6,043 bases of DNA from contig DAOUZG010000123.1 in assembly GCA_030665705.1 (NCBI GenBank), positions 1 to 6,043 of the forward strand, written 5' to 3'. Position numbers and translations under genes: made by a program. Under the pieces are notes generated by a model. That model was not told where the DNA came from and did no database searches. It saw only the letters and a program-made list of their open reading frames with translations. The DNA is from Deltaproteobacteria bacterium (GTDB lineage Bacteria; Myxococcota_A; UBA9160; SZUA-336). Positions 1 through 6,043 of this stretch are shown piece after piece; positions within the stretch are counted from its first letter, which is position 1; each line of letters starts with the position of its first letter.

Positions 1-570
1 GGCGGCGAAAAAATCTCCAAGTCGAAGGGGAGCGTGGTCACGGTGGCGGATCTCGAAACGTCGGGAATCGAGCCGCTCGCCTTCCGGCTCTTCTTCCTCT
101 CGGCGCATTACCGTCAGCAGCAGGCCTTCTCCGAGCCCGCGATCGAGGGGGCGCAGAGCGCCTACTCTCGCCTCGTCCGCCACGCGGTGGAGCTTCGCGA
201 GGCGCCCGACCGAACGGGGAGCGGAGTGGTCGGGGAGTACCGGGAGCGCTTCCGACGGGCCCTCAACGACGACCTCAACGCGCCTCAGGGGCTCGCGCTG
301 CTCTGGGAGGCGATCCGGTCGAACGAGATCGGGGGAGCGGAGAAGTGGGAGCTCGTGTGCGAGTGGGACCGGGTGCTGGGCCTCGGTCTCGAGGACGCGC
401 ACCTCGAGGAGATCGAGCTAGACGAACGGGTCGAGGCTCTGGTCCGGGAGCGTGAGGAGGCGCGTCGGGCCCGAGACTTCGCTCGGGCCGACGAGATTCG
501 CCAGGAGCTCACGAGGCAGGGGATCGTCTTAGAGGACACCAAACAGGGGACCCGCTGGCGCCGTGCCTGA
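1..570 (+). CDS. cysS: Cysteine--tRNA ligase (CysRS), C-terminal part, 5' end outside the window
   Basis: This is the last 189 codons of cytoplasmic cysteinyl-tRNA synthetase, the class I enzyme that activates cysteine with ATP and loads it onto tRNA-Cys. The frame is open from base 1. The KMSKS-type ATP-binding loop reads KISKS at fragment residues 4-8, so the true start lies upstream and no start inside the window should be used. After it come the helical DALR-type anticodon-binding region (LSAHYR, then LNDDLNAP at 88-95) and the characteristic CysRS tail ([14 protein letters not shown] at 157-170, [12 protein letters not shown] at 177-188). CysRS is usually about 460 residues, so roughly 270 are missing, including the HIGH motif and zinc ligands. 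The stop TGA (568-570) lies inside the start of uvrB, an 8-base overlap that suggests one operon. Nothing in the visible part looks degenerate. Confidence 0.97.
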   Translation, partial: GGEKISKSKGSVVTVADLETSGIEPLAFRLFFLSAHYRQQQAFSEPAIEGAQSAYSRLVRHAVELREAPDRTGSGVVGEYRERFRRALNDDLNAPQGLALLWEAIRSNEIGGAEKWELVCEWDRVLGLGLEDAHLEEIELDERVEALVREREEARRARDFARADEIRQELTRQGIVLEDTKQGTRWRRA

Positions 571-2611
571 GTTCGAGGTCGTTAGCGATTACACGCCGAA
601 GGGGGACCAGCCGCGCGCGATCGAGGAGCTCGTGGAAGGGCTCGCTCGCGGCGACCGCGAGCAGACGCTCCTTGGGATTACCGGCAGCGGCAAGACCGCC
701 ACGATGTCGTGGGTGATCGAGCGGGTCCGGAAGCCCACCCTCGTTATTGCACCGAACAAGACGCTGGCGGCGCAGCTCTACGGCGAGTTCCGGAAGCTCT
801 TTCCGAACAACGCTGTGGAGTACTTCGTCTCCTACTACGACTACTACCAGCCCGAGGCCTACATCCCCTCCAACGACGTCTACATCGAGAAGGACGCTTC
901 GATCAACGACGAGATCGATAAGCTCCGCCACTCCGCTACTCGCTCGATCCTGTCGAGGCGCGATGTCATCGTCGTCGCGAGCGTCTCCTGTATCTACGGC
1001 CTGGGCTCGCCCGAGACCTACGGCGAGATGCATGTGTATCTCGAGCGGGGCATGCATCTAGGTCGGGACGACCTCATCAAGAAGCTGGTGGCGTTGCTCT
1101 ACGACCGGAACGATTACGACTTTCATCGCGGGACCTTCCGGGTGCGGGGCGACGTTGTCGAGATCTTTCCCGCCTACGAGGACGAGCGCGCCATCCGAGT
1201 CGAGTTTCTGGGGGACGAGGTTGACTCGATCACCGAGATGGACCCGCTGCGCGGCCGCGCGCTTCAGAGGCCCCGTCGTGCGCTCATCTTCCCGAACAGT
1301 CACTACGTCTCGACCGAGGACCGTCTGAGGGTGGCGATCGAGGGGATCCGCGAAGAGCTACGCGAGCGGATCGGATACTTCCGGAGGCACACCAAGCTGC
1401 TCGAAGCCCAACGCATCGAGCAGCGCACCATGTACGACCTCGAGATGCTTTCGGAGATGGGCTACTGCAACGGCGTCGAGAACTACTCACGCTGGCTCGA
1501 TGGGAGGGGCGCGGGCGACACTCCGTACACGCTGCTCGATTACCTTCCGAAGGACTTCGTTGCATTCGTCGACGAGAGCCACGTGACGGTACCCCAGCTC
1601 GGGGGAATGTACCGCGGTGACCGCTCGCGCAAGGGGACCCTGGTCGAGTACGGGTTTCGGCTCCCGTCCGCCCTCGACAACCGGCCGCTTCGTTTCGACG
1701 AGTGGGAACGGAAGGTGCCACAGCTCGTCTACGTCTCCGCCACCCCCGGCCACCATGAGCTGGAGAGGAGCAGGGGGGGTGTGGTCGAGCAGATCATCCG
1801 ACCCACGGGCCTCATGGATCCCGAGGTCGAGGTGCGACCCGCCGGGAACCAGGTGGACGACTTGCTCGGCGAGATCCGCAAGCGCGTGGAGAGCGGCGAC
1901 CGGGTCCTTGTAACAACCCTGACCAAGCGCATGTCCGAGGAGCTCACCGACTACTACGAGGAGCTCGGGATCGAGGTCCGCTATCTCCACTCGGAAATCG
2001 CCACCATTGAGCGTACCGAGATTCTGCGTCAGCTCCGGCAGGGTCAGTTCGACGTGCTGGTCGGGATCAACCTGCTTCGAGAGGGGCTCGATCTACCCGA
2101 GGTCTCGCTGGTCGGGATTCTCGACGCGGATAAAGAGGGGTTTCTCCGGTCCACACGGTCGCTCATTCAGACGATCGGACGCGCCTCGCGCAACGTCCGC
2201 GGAAAGGTGATTCTGTACGCCGATCGGGAGACCGATGCACTTCGTGAGGCGGTGCAGGAGACGCGTCGGCGACGCTCGCGCCAGGAAGCGTACAACCGCC
2301 AGCATGGCATTACGCCGCAGACCGTAACGGCCCAGATCTCGAGCCTGCGCGACAACCTCTACGAGGCCGACTACGTGACCGTGTCGCTCGTGGCTGATAC
2401 ATCGATTCCGCCGGACGAGCTTCCGGAGGAGGTCAAGCGGCTACGCGACGAGATGCGTGCGGCGGCGACCGGCCTGGAGTTCGAGCGCGCGGCGGAACTC
2501 CGGGACCAGATTCGCGAGCTTGAACGCGCGTTGGTGAAAATGGGTGTGGAGATCGGAGGGCGTCCAGTGCGACCCAAGCGGGGGAAGGGTCGACGACGGG
2601 GGTCGCGATGA
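563..2611 (+). CDS. uvrB: UvrABC system protein B, excinuclease helicase-like subunit
   Basis: UvrB is the damage-verifying ATPase of nucleotide excision repair. UvrA loads it at a lesion, it inserts a beta-hairpin between the strands, and it then recruits UvrC. The 682 residues are the usual full length. Visible motifs are the N-terminal [13 protein letters not shown], Walker A GITGSGKT (38-45), the tyrosine-rich beta-hairpin ([10 protein letters not shown], 91-100), the DEAD-type box as DESH (337-340), helicase motif [10 protein letters not shown] (536-543), and the C-terminal UVR helical hairpin from about residue 627 that binds UvrC. The start is GTG at 563, because the protein aligns with the family from its second residue and no better start exists. 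Only a weak purine-rich run (545-550) lies upstream, so translation probably depends on ribosomes finishing cysS. Its stop overlaps the uvrC ATG (ATGA). All catalytic motifs are intact. Confidence 0.98.
   Translation: MPEFEVVSDYTPKGDQPRAIEELVEGLARGDREQTLLGITGSGKTATMSWVIERVRKPTLVIAPNKTLAAQLYGEFRKLFPNNAVEYFVSYYDYYQPEAYIPSNDVYIEKDASINDEIDKLRHSATRSILSRRDVIVVASVSCIYGLGSPETYGEMHVYLERGMHLGRDDLIKKLVALLYDRNDYDFHRGTFRVRGDVVEIFPAYEDERAIRVEFLGDEVDSITEMDPLRGRALQRPRRALIFPNSHYVSTEDRLRVAIEGIREELRERIGYFRRHTKLLEAQRIEQRTMYDLEMLSEMGYCNGVENYSRWLDGRGAGDTPYTLLDYLPKDFVAFVDESHVTVPQLGGMYRGDRSRKGTLVEYGFRLPSALDNRPLRFDEWERKVPQLVYVSATPGHHELERSRGGVVEQIIRPTGLMDPEVEVRPAGNQVDDLLGEIRKRVESGDRVLVTTLTKRMSEELTDYYEELGIEVRYLHSEIATIERTEILRQLRQGQFDVLVGINLLREGLDLPEVSLVGILDADKEGFLRSTRSLIQTIGRASRNVRGKVILYADRETDALREAVQETRRRRSRQEAYNRQHGITPQTVTAQISSLRDNLYEADYVTVSLVADTSIPPDELPEEVKRLRDEMRAAATGLEFERAAELRDQIRELERALVKMGVEIGGRPVRPKRGKGRRRGSR
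2598..2610 (+). promoter_or_regulatory. uvrC ribosome-binding site and coupled ATGA start
   Basis: GGGGG at 2598-2602 sits five bases before the uvrC ATG (2608-2610), and the ATG overlaps the uvrB TGA. Together these suggest re-initiation by ribosomes terminating on uvrB. The same G5 plus five-base arrangement recurs before the proposed CTG start of comEC, which makes it useful when judging that start. Confidence 0.55.
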
Positions 2612-4545
2612 GCGGCGAGGAGGGCTCGCGTCTCGAGGAATCCCTGAGAGAGCGGATCCAGGGGCTCCCCGCCGAGCCGGGCGTCTATCTCTTCCGCGAC
2701 GCAGGGGGTCAGGTCCTCTACGTCGGAAAAGCTCAGAGCCTGAGAGCGCGTGTCCGCTCCTACTTCACGCGAGGCGGCGACGGCCGCCACCGCATCCAGT
2801 CCCTCGTTCCCCGAATCCGGGAGCTCGAGGTGGTGGTGACGACGAACGTCAAAGAGGCGCTTCTGCTCGAGAACCAGCTCATCAAGAAGCACCATCCCCG
2901 CTTCAACGTCGGTCTGCGCGACGATAAGAACTACCTCGGACTTCGACTCGATCCGCGCGTGCGCCACCCGCGTTTCACCGAGACCCGGCGTTTTCGGCGG
3001 GACGGCGCCACCTACCTCGGGCCCTACACGTCGAGCGGAGCTCTGCGCGAGACGCTCCACGTGATCCAGAAGCTCTTTCCGCTCCGCACCTGCACCGACG
3101 CGGTCTTCTCGAGCTACCGGCGAAAGGGCCGCCCGTGCCTGGAGCACTCCGTCGGACGTTGCGCGGCCCCGTGCTGCAACCGGATCTCCGACGAGGCGTA
3201 TGGGGAGCTCGTGGACGGGGCGGTCCTGTTCCTGCGGGGGCGGGTGGGCGACCTGGTTCGGAGGCTGCGTGAGCAGATGACCGCGGCAGCTGCGGAGGAG
3301 CGGTTCGAGGAGGCCACCCGACTGCGGGACCGACTCCTCGCCATCGAGCGGACCGTTGAACGGCAGGCCATGATCTCTACCCGTCTCGTGGATCGGGACG
3401 TGTTCGGACTGGTACGGCAAGGCGACCGGATCGAAGTGCAGGTTCTCCACGTGCGCCAGGGGAAGCTCCTGGGAAACAGCACCCACAGCTTCCGCGACGT
3501 ACGGCTCGACGACGCGGAGGTCCTGGCGTCCGTCGTGGCTCAGTTCTACGACGGGGACCGGGATCTGCCCCGAGAGGTGCTTCTCCCCTTCGAGGTGGAA
3601 GGGCCGGAGACCCTCGAGGAGGTCTGGCGCGAGCGTGCCGGCAGGGTCGTCCGACTCCTCGTTCCTCGACGGGGAGAGCGCCGTCAGCTCGTCCAGATGG
3701 CTCTGCGGAACGCGGAGCTGGCGCTGGAGGAACGCGCGCGACGCGAGCGAAGCCACCTGGAGACCATCGAGGTGCTGCAACAGGCGCTGCGGCTTCCCCG
3801 TCTACCCCGGCGGATCGAGTGCTACGACATCTCCCACCTACACGGCGCCATGCACGTGGGCTCGCGGGTCATGTTTGTGGATGGCCTGCCCCACAAGAAC
3901 GGGTATCGACGCTACAAGATCCGCGACTCCGGACACGGAGACGACTACGCGGCGATACGAGAGGTCTTGCGCAGGCGCGTTCAGCGGCTCGATCAAGACC
4001 CGGCTCCCGACCTCCTCCTTTTGGACGGGGGGAAAGGCCACCTCAATACCGCCAACGCCGTCCTCGGGGATGCGGGAATCACCGAGATCCCGCTGGCGGC
4101 GATCGCCAAGGAGCGAGAGGAGGGTGCGGGAAGCTCCCGCGTTCGGCGTCACGGCGGGTTGAAGCGGGAAAAGGTGTTTCTGCTGAACGTGAAGGATCCG
4201 GTGATCCTTCTCGCGGACTCCCCCGCGCTGTTGCTCCTGCAGCGTGTGCGGGACGAGTCGCACCGCTTCGCCATCCAGTATCACCGCAAGCTCCGGAGCC
4301 AGAGGGCACTTCGGTCCGTCCTGGACGAACTCCCGGGCATCGGGCCGGCCAAGCGGCAGGCGTTGCTGCGAGGGCTCGGCAGTCTCCAGCAGGTGAGAGC
4401 GGCGAGCGAGGAAGAGCTCGCCCGCATCCCGAAAATCACGCGGGCCGACGCGGCCCTGCTCTACCGCTTCTTCCACCCGCCTCCCGAGGATCGGAGCTCG
4501 GAAGGAGAGGGGGACTCCGAGTCACCTTTCGGCGTAGAGCCGTAG
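2608..4545 (+). CDS. uvrC: UvrABC system protein C, dual-incision excinuclease subunit
   Basis: UvrC makes both cuts around a lesion marked by UvrB. The 645 residues hold every expected domain. An N-terminal GIY-YIG nuclease (GVY 25-27, YVG 38-40, K41, likely metal ligand E88) makes the 3' incision. Four cysteines (C162, C177, C185, C189) match the iron-sulfur cluster position known in UvrC. A UVR helical hairpin (about 218-247) contacts UvrB. An RNase H-like endonuclease with candidate acidic residues D407 (ECYDISH) and D473 (LLDGGKG) and H552 (DESHRFA) makes the 5' incision. A helix-hairpin-helix DNA-binding tail (LPGIGPAK, from 575) follows. The ATG shares its bases with the uvrB stop (ATGA), and GGGGG at 2598-2602 is a plausible Shine-Dalgarno with five bases of spacing. 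An acidic tail ([13 protein letters not shown]) ends the protein. It appears fully functional. Confidence 0.98.
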   Translation: MSGEEGSRLEESLRERIQGLPAEPGVYLFRDAGGQVLYVGKAQSLRARVRSYFTRGGDGRHRIQSLVPRIRELEVVVTTNVKEALLLENQLIKKHHPRFNVGLRDDKNYLGLRLDPRVRHPRFTETRRFRRDGATYLGPYTSSGALRETLHVIQKLFPLRTCTDAVFSSYRRKGRPCLEHSVGRCAAPCCNRISDEAYGELVDGAVLFLRGRVGDLVRRLREQMTAAAAEERFEEATRLRDRLLAIERTVERQAMISTRLVDRDVFGLVRQGDRIEVQVLHVRQGKLLGNSTHSFRDVRLDDAEVLASVVAQFYDGDRDLPREVLLPFEVEGPETLEEVWRERAGRVVRLLVPRRGERRQLVQMALRNAELALEERARRERSHLETIEVLQQALRLPRLPRRIECYDISHLHGAMHVGSRVMFVDGLPHKNGYRRYKIRDSGHGDDYAAIREVLRRRVQRLDQDPAPDLLLLDGGKGHLNTANAVLGDAGITEIPLAAIAKEREEGAGSSRVRRHGGLKREKVFLLNVKDPVILLADSPALLLLQRVRDESHRFAIQYHRKLRSQRALRSVLDELPGIGPAKRQALLRGLGSLQQVRAASEEELARIPKITRADAALLYRFFHPPPEDRSSEGEGDSESPFGVEP

Positions 4546-4633
4546 CGGGCCGAGGACGGAAGTGGGTTCCTGAGATGGGTTCTAGTCCGGCCTGCTTGCT
4601 CGTGGCTTCGAGGAGTCAAATCCGAGTAGAAAC

Positions 4634-4658
4634 GGGCCCGAAAGGGCCCGAAAGGCCC
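4634..4658 (+). repeat. Tandem GGGCCCGAAA repeat forming a GAAA-capped hairpin, possible uvrC terminator
   Basis: The 10-base unit GGGCCCGAAA occurs twice in a row, at 4634-4643 and 4644-4653, followed by a partial third copy GGCCC (4654-4658). GGGCCC is self-complementary, so copies one and two can pair as a six-base all-GC stem closed by a GAAA (GNRA) tetraloop. Copies two and three can form a competing hairpin. The position 89 bases after the uvrC stop suits transcript termination or 3'-end protection. No T-run follows on the + strand, so it is not a classical intrinsic terminator. On the minus strand the stem is followed only by GTTTCT. Confidence 0.5.
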
Positions 4659-4810
4659 TCCCATCATGAGTAAAACGGTCCCCTCAAGAGGAACTCGGCT
4701 TCTCCATTGGAGGGGGGCGCGAGGTTGGCGCCAGCGCACGAGACGCACGAGGCGCTCGTAAGTCCTCGTCTTTAGAGAGGTTGCACGGGGGCCAGGTAAT
4801 GGAGGGTGTT

Positions 4811-4826
4811 TGGCACCGTGCTTGCT
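4811..4826 (+). promoter_or_regulatory. Sigma-54 (RpoN) -24/-12 promoter
   Basis: TGGCAC (4811-4816), five bases, then TTGCT (4822-4826) match the sigma-54 consensus TGGCAC-N5-TTGCW at every defined position. The invariant GG (4812-4813) and GC (4824-4825) have the required ten bases between them, and the T before the -24 element (4810) also fits. Transcription would begin near 4837. The element is intergenic and points at the small gene and comEC, as expected for a real site. RpoN promoters need an AAA+ activator bound upstream. The only nearby dyad is the short TGGCGCCA at 4725-4732, about 108 bases before the predicted start, and it is weak evidence. Whether this organism encodes RpoN cannot be seen here. 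Confidence 0.7.
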
Positions 4827-4839
4827 ATACCCCACGGGC

Positions 4840-5172
4840 ATGTCGCGTTCCAGCCGAAAGATGCTCCAGTTGCTCGAGGTTCAGTACGGCGTTGATCGGG
4901 GCTTTACAGAACACCTCGCTCCGTTGCTCGAGCGGTTCGCGGCCAGCGAGCCGAGCGCGGAGGAATGGGACCATCTCGTGAAGGGGCTGGTCGCCGCTTA
5001 CCGCGCCTGCCAGCGGCGCGGGGCAGAGCCGCAGGACGAGGTGAAGGTGCTTGCGGGGGACGTGGCTTCAGAGCTGCAAAAGATCGAGGAGTCCCTCAAG
5101 GTGCTGGGCGTCTACCTGATGCGGATCCAGCAGAGGCTGAGCGGGGACGCCCCGGGACCGCTGCTTCACTAG
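4840..5172 (+). CDS. Small helical coiled-coil protein of unknown function
   Basis: I do not recognise this family. From ATG 4840 it is 110 residues, charged and soluble-looking, with no signal peptide or membrane segment. It appears almost entirely helical, with probable helices near 7-16, 21-35, 39-60 and 63-101. In the last helix, hydrophobic residues fall at 71, 75, 79, 82, 86, 89, 93, 96 and 100. This 4-4-3-4-3-4-3-4 spacing is a heptad pattern, so dimer formation or docking on a helical partner is likely. The single Cys (57) argues against metal binding. The start is uncertain. TTG 4810 has GGAGG just upstream, but it lies within the sigma-54 promoter and adds an unlikely MAPCLLYPTG leader. 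ATG 4840 begins about three bases after the predicted transcript start. ATG 4861 is also in frame and gives 103 residues. The gene stands 47 bases before comEC and may be co-transcribed with it. Confidence 0.75.
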   Translation: MSRSSRKMLQLLEVQYGVDRGFTEHLAPLLERFAASEPSAEEWDHLVKGLVAAYRACQRRGAEPQDEVKVLAGDVASELQKIEESLKVLGVYLMRIQQRLSGDAPGPLLH

Positions 5173-5219
5173 CCGAGACCTCATCCTCGCCCTAGGGTTC
5201 CGGAGAGACGGGGGTTCCC
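5173..5219 (+). promoter_or_regulatory. Short spacer with the comEC ribosome-binding site
   Basis: These 47 bases separate the small gene from comEC. They contain a direct repeat GGGTTCC (5195-5201 and 5212-5218) and a G5 run (5210-5214) five bases before CTG 5220. This is the same geometry as the uvrC ribosome-binding site. The G run can also pair with the CCCC that follows, which might mask the site. No terminator or separate promoter is apparent, so transcription probably continues from the small gene. Confidence 0.4.
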
Positions 5220-6043
5220 CTGTCCCGGGCGCCGCTCGCTTGGCTTCTCATTCCCTTCGTCGTCGGAGAGGCTCTGGCCGACGGACTGGCTCTCGGGCCG
5301 GGTGGGGCTCTGTGCGGGCTACTGCTCGGCGCGGTCCTAGTCGTCTTGCGTCGAGGGCGTCTCCAGCGCTTCGGGGAGCTGGTGCTTGCAGGCTCCCTGG
5401 GTGCCCTGTCGCTCGCGCTTCGCCTCGACGCCCCCGTGCCTCGCCCGCCTCCCGGGCCCGTGCAGCTGACGCTGGTCGGTGTTCCCGAACCGTCGGGCTT
5501 CGACTGCCGGCTGCCCGCCTACCTCCACGGCTCCGCCCCGGGGCGTGCACTCGTGCGGGCCCCCCCAGAGGCCTGCGCGTGGCTCCCGGGGCAGCGGGCC
5601 CTTGCCGATGTGGCTCTCGATCCGTTTCCCCCCGACACCAATCCGGGTAGTCCCAACCCCCGGAGGCGCTGGGCGCGTCGAGGGGTGCACCGGGTGGGCC
5701 GGGTCCGTGAGGGGAGGATCGCGCCCGCGGGTCCGCCCCCCCGATCTCTTCGCGCTTCGCTCGAGCGACAGCGTCGTCGCGTGGCGGACACCCTCGACCC
5801 ACCCGAGCGGCGAGATGGGTCCGGCGCGCTTCTCCGGGCGCTCATCGTCGGGGATCGGGCCCGCCTGATCGACTCGGTTCGAAGGCCGTTCGAGCGTTCT
5901 GGAACAGCTCATCTGCTCGCGGTCTCGGGCCTCCACATCGGATGGGCGTTCGCGCTCGCCCGACTCGTGACACTCGGGGTCCTCTATCCGTGGCCGAGCG
6001 TGCGGATCCAGCGCAGCCGACGGAGATGCGCGACCCTCGCAGG
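5220..6043 (+). CDS. comEC: ComEC/Rec2-family DNA uptake channel, N-terminal part, 3' end outside the window
   Basis: ComEC is the inner-membrane protein that carries single-stranded DNA into the cytoplasm during natural transformation. About 274 codons are present, against a usual total of about 700-800 residues. The frame is open from 5196 to the right edge. Counting from CTG 5220, three hydrophobic segments (about 5-21, 28-43, 52-69) are followed by a soluble DUF4131/OB-like region containing NPGS (141-144) and RRRWARRGVHRVG, which resembles the family's NPG...YLARRGI stretch. The competence-domain signature HLLAVSGLHIG (231-241), preceded by ALLRALIVGDR, begins a further membrane segment. 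No ATG, GTG or TTG lies in frame before TTG 5346, which would delete the first two membrane helices. CTG 5220, giving (M)SRAPLAWLLIPFVVGEALADG, matches the family N-terminus and has G5 five bases upstream. Family assignment is firm, but the start is inferred. The catalytic C-terminal beta-lactamase-like domain, if present, lies outside. Confidence 0.9.
   Translation, partial: MSRAPLAWLLIPFVVGEALADGLALGPGGALCGLLLGAVLVVLRRGRLQRFGELVLAGSLGALSLALRLDAPVPRPPPGPVQLTLVGVPEPSGFDCRLPAYLHGSAPGRALVRAPPEACAWLPGQRALADVALDPFPPDTNPGSPNPRRRWARRGVHRVGRVREGRIAPAGPPPRSLRASLERQRRRVADTLDPPERRDGSGALLRALIVGDRARLIDSVRRPFERSGTAHLLAVSGLHIGWAFALARLVTLGVLYPWPSVRIQRSRRRCATLA

Larger units (their letters stand above)
4546..4839. 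other. Intergenic region between uvrC and the small gene
   Basis: About 290 bases without a convincing gene. From left to right it holds the GGGCCCGAAA repeat and hairpin (4634-4658), a possible stem CCCCTC/GAGGGG (4680-4685 with 4710-4715), an 8-base palindrome TGGCGCCA (4725-4732), a possible stem ACGAGG/CCTCGT (4747-4752 with 4764-4769) followed by CTTT, a GGAGG (4801-4805), and the sigma-54 promoter (4811-4826). I looked for tRNA, a T-box, a riboswitch core and a phage-type site and recognised none. An open minus-strand frame crosses the region, but it has no recognisable domain and continues antisense into uvrC. Confidence 0.7.

Noticed and set aside
34..570. GTG at 34 as the start of a 178-codon gene
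   Set aside because: The frame stays open to base 1 and the KISKS motif of CysRS lies upstream of that GTG, so this is an internal codon of a truncated cysS.
2371..3780. Long minus-strand open frame of 469 codons
   Set aside because: It is antisense to the 3' end of uvrB and most of uvrC, has a low-complexity composition with no recognisable domain, and is explained by G/C-rich third positions. The + strand genes there are unambiguous.
4590..4630. tRNA-like TTCGA and CAAATCC strings
   Set aside because: They do not sit in a TPsiC arm geometry, and no acceptor, D or anticodon stems could be built around them on either strand.
4634..4658. CRISPR-like repeat
   Set aside because: The units are only 10 bases, directly adjacent with no spacers, and there is no cas gene or further array.
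3819..4673. Plus-strand open frame of 284 codons overlapping the uvrC end
   Set aside because: It lies out of frame within the catalytic and HhH part of uvrC and its translation is Arg/Pro/Gly-rich without any motif.
4781..4831. Sigma-70 promoter using TTGCAC at 4781-4786 or the TATAC at 4827-4831
   Set aside because: No -10 hexamer lies 16-18 bases after TTGCAC, and no -35 lies at the right distance before TATAC. The sigma-54 reading explains the sequence better.
4461..4841. Minus-strand open frame of 126 codons across the uvrC end and the intergenic region
   Set aside because: No ribosome-binding site, no recognisable domain, an Arg/Pro/Ser-rich composition typical of shadow frames, and overlap with the uvrC tail and the sigma-54 element.
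5240..5868. Two + strand open frames (5240-5650 and 5479-5868) with canonical starts
   Set aside because: Both are out-of-frame shadows of comEC, rich in Arg, Ser and Pro. The third frame carries the NPG and HLLAVSGLHIG family signatures.
5248..5936. Minus-strand open frames of 184 and 199 codons
   Set aside because: They are antisense to comEC, have shadow-like composition and no recognisable domain.

Overview
This window is GC-rich bacterial chromosomal DNA with densely packed genes, all on the + strand. Strong third-position G/C bias leaves long shadow frames antisense to the real genes. The layout is the 3' end of cysS, complete uvrB, complete uvrC, an intergenic region of about 290 bp, a small unknown gene, and the 5' part of a comEC/rec2 homologue that runs off the right edge. 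The genes are core housekeeping genes with full-length products and intact motifs. I see no mobile element, CRISPR array, tRNA or rRNA. The gene order, GC richness and a near-perfect sigma-54 promoter suggest a high-GC proteobacterium-like lineage, perhaps of the former Deltaproteobacteria or a related phylum. That placement is inference and cannot be settled from this window.

Positions 1-4545 form a tight unit. The cysS stop overlaps the uvrB GTG start by 8 bases, and the uvrB stop overlaps the uvrC ATG in an ATGA junction, so the three are probably co-transcribed and translationally coupled. UvrB and UvrC are two of the three parts of the UvrABC nucleotide excision repair system. UvrB verifies the lesion after loading by UvrA, and UvrC then cuts on both sides of it. 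CysRS charges tRNA-Cys and has no obvious functional link to repair.

Positions 4546-4839 are non-coding. They hold a GGGCCCGAAA tandem repeat that can fold into a GAAA-capped hairpin just after uvrC, some weaker dyads, and, at the right-hand edge, a match to the sigma-54 (RpoN) -24/-12 consensus with exact GG-to-GC spacing. It points into a gene of about 110 codons for a helical, coiled-coil protein I cannot assign.

Forty-seven bases after that gene, an open frame without an ATG, GTG or TTG near its beginning encodes the N-terminus of ComEC, the inner-membrane channel for DNA uptake. It appears to start at CTG 5220. The sigma-54 element, the unknown small gene and comEC could form one transcription unit, which would place DNA uptake under RpoN control. 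This is the most interesting hypothesis here, but it is unproven. I found no clear evidence of an entirely new system.
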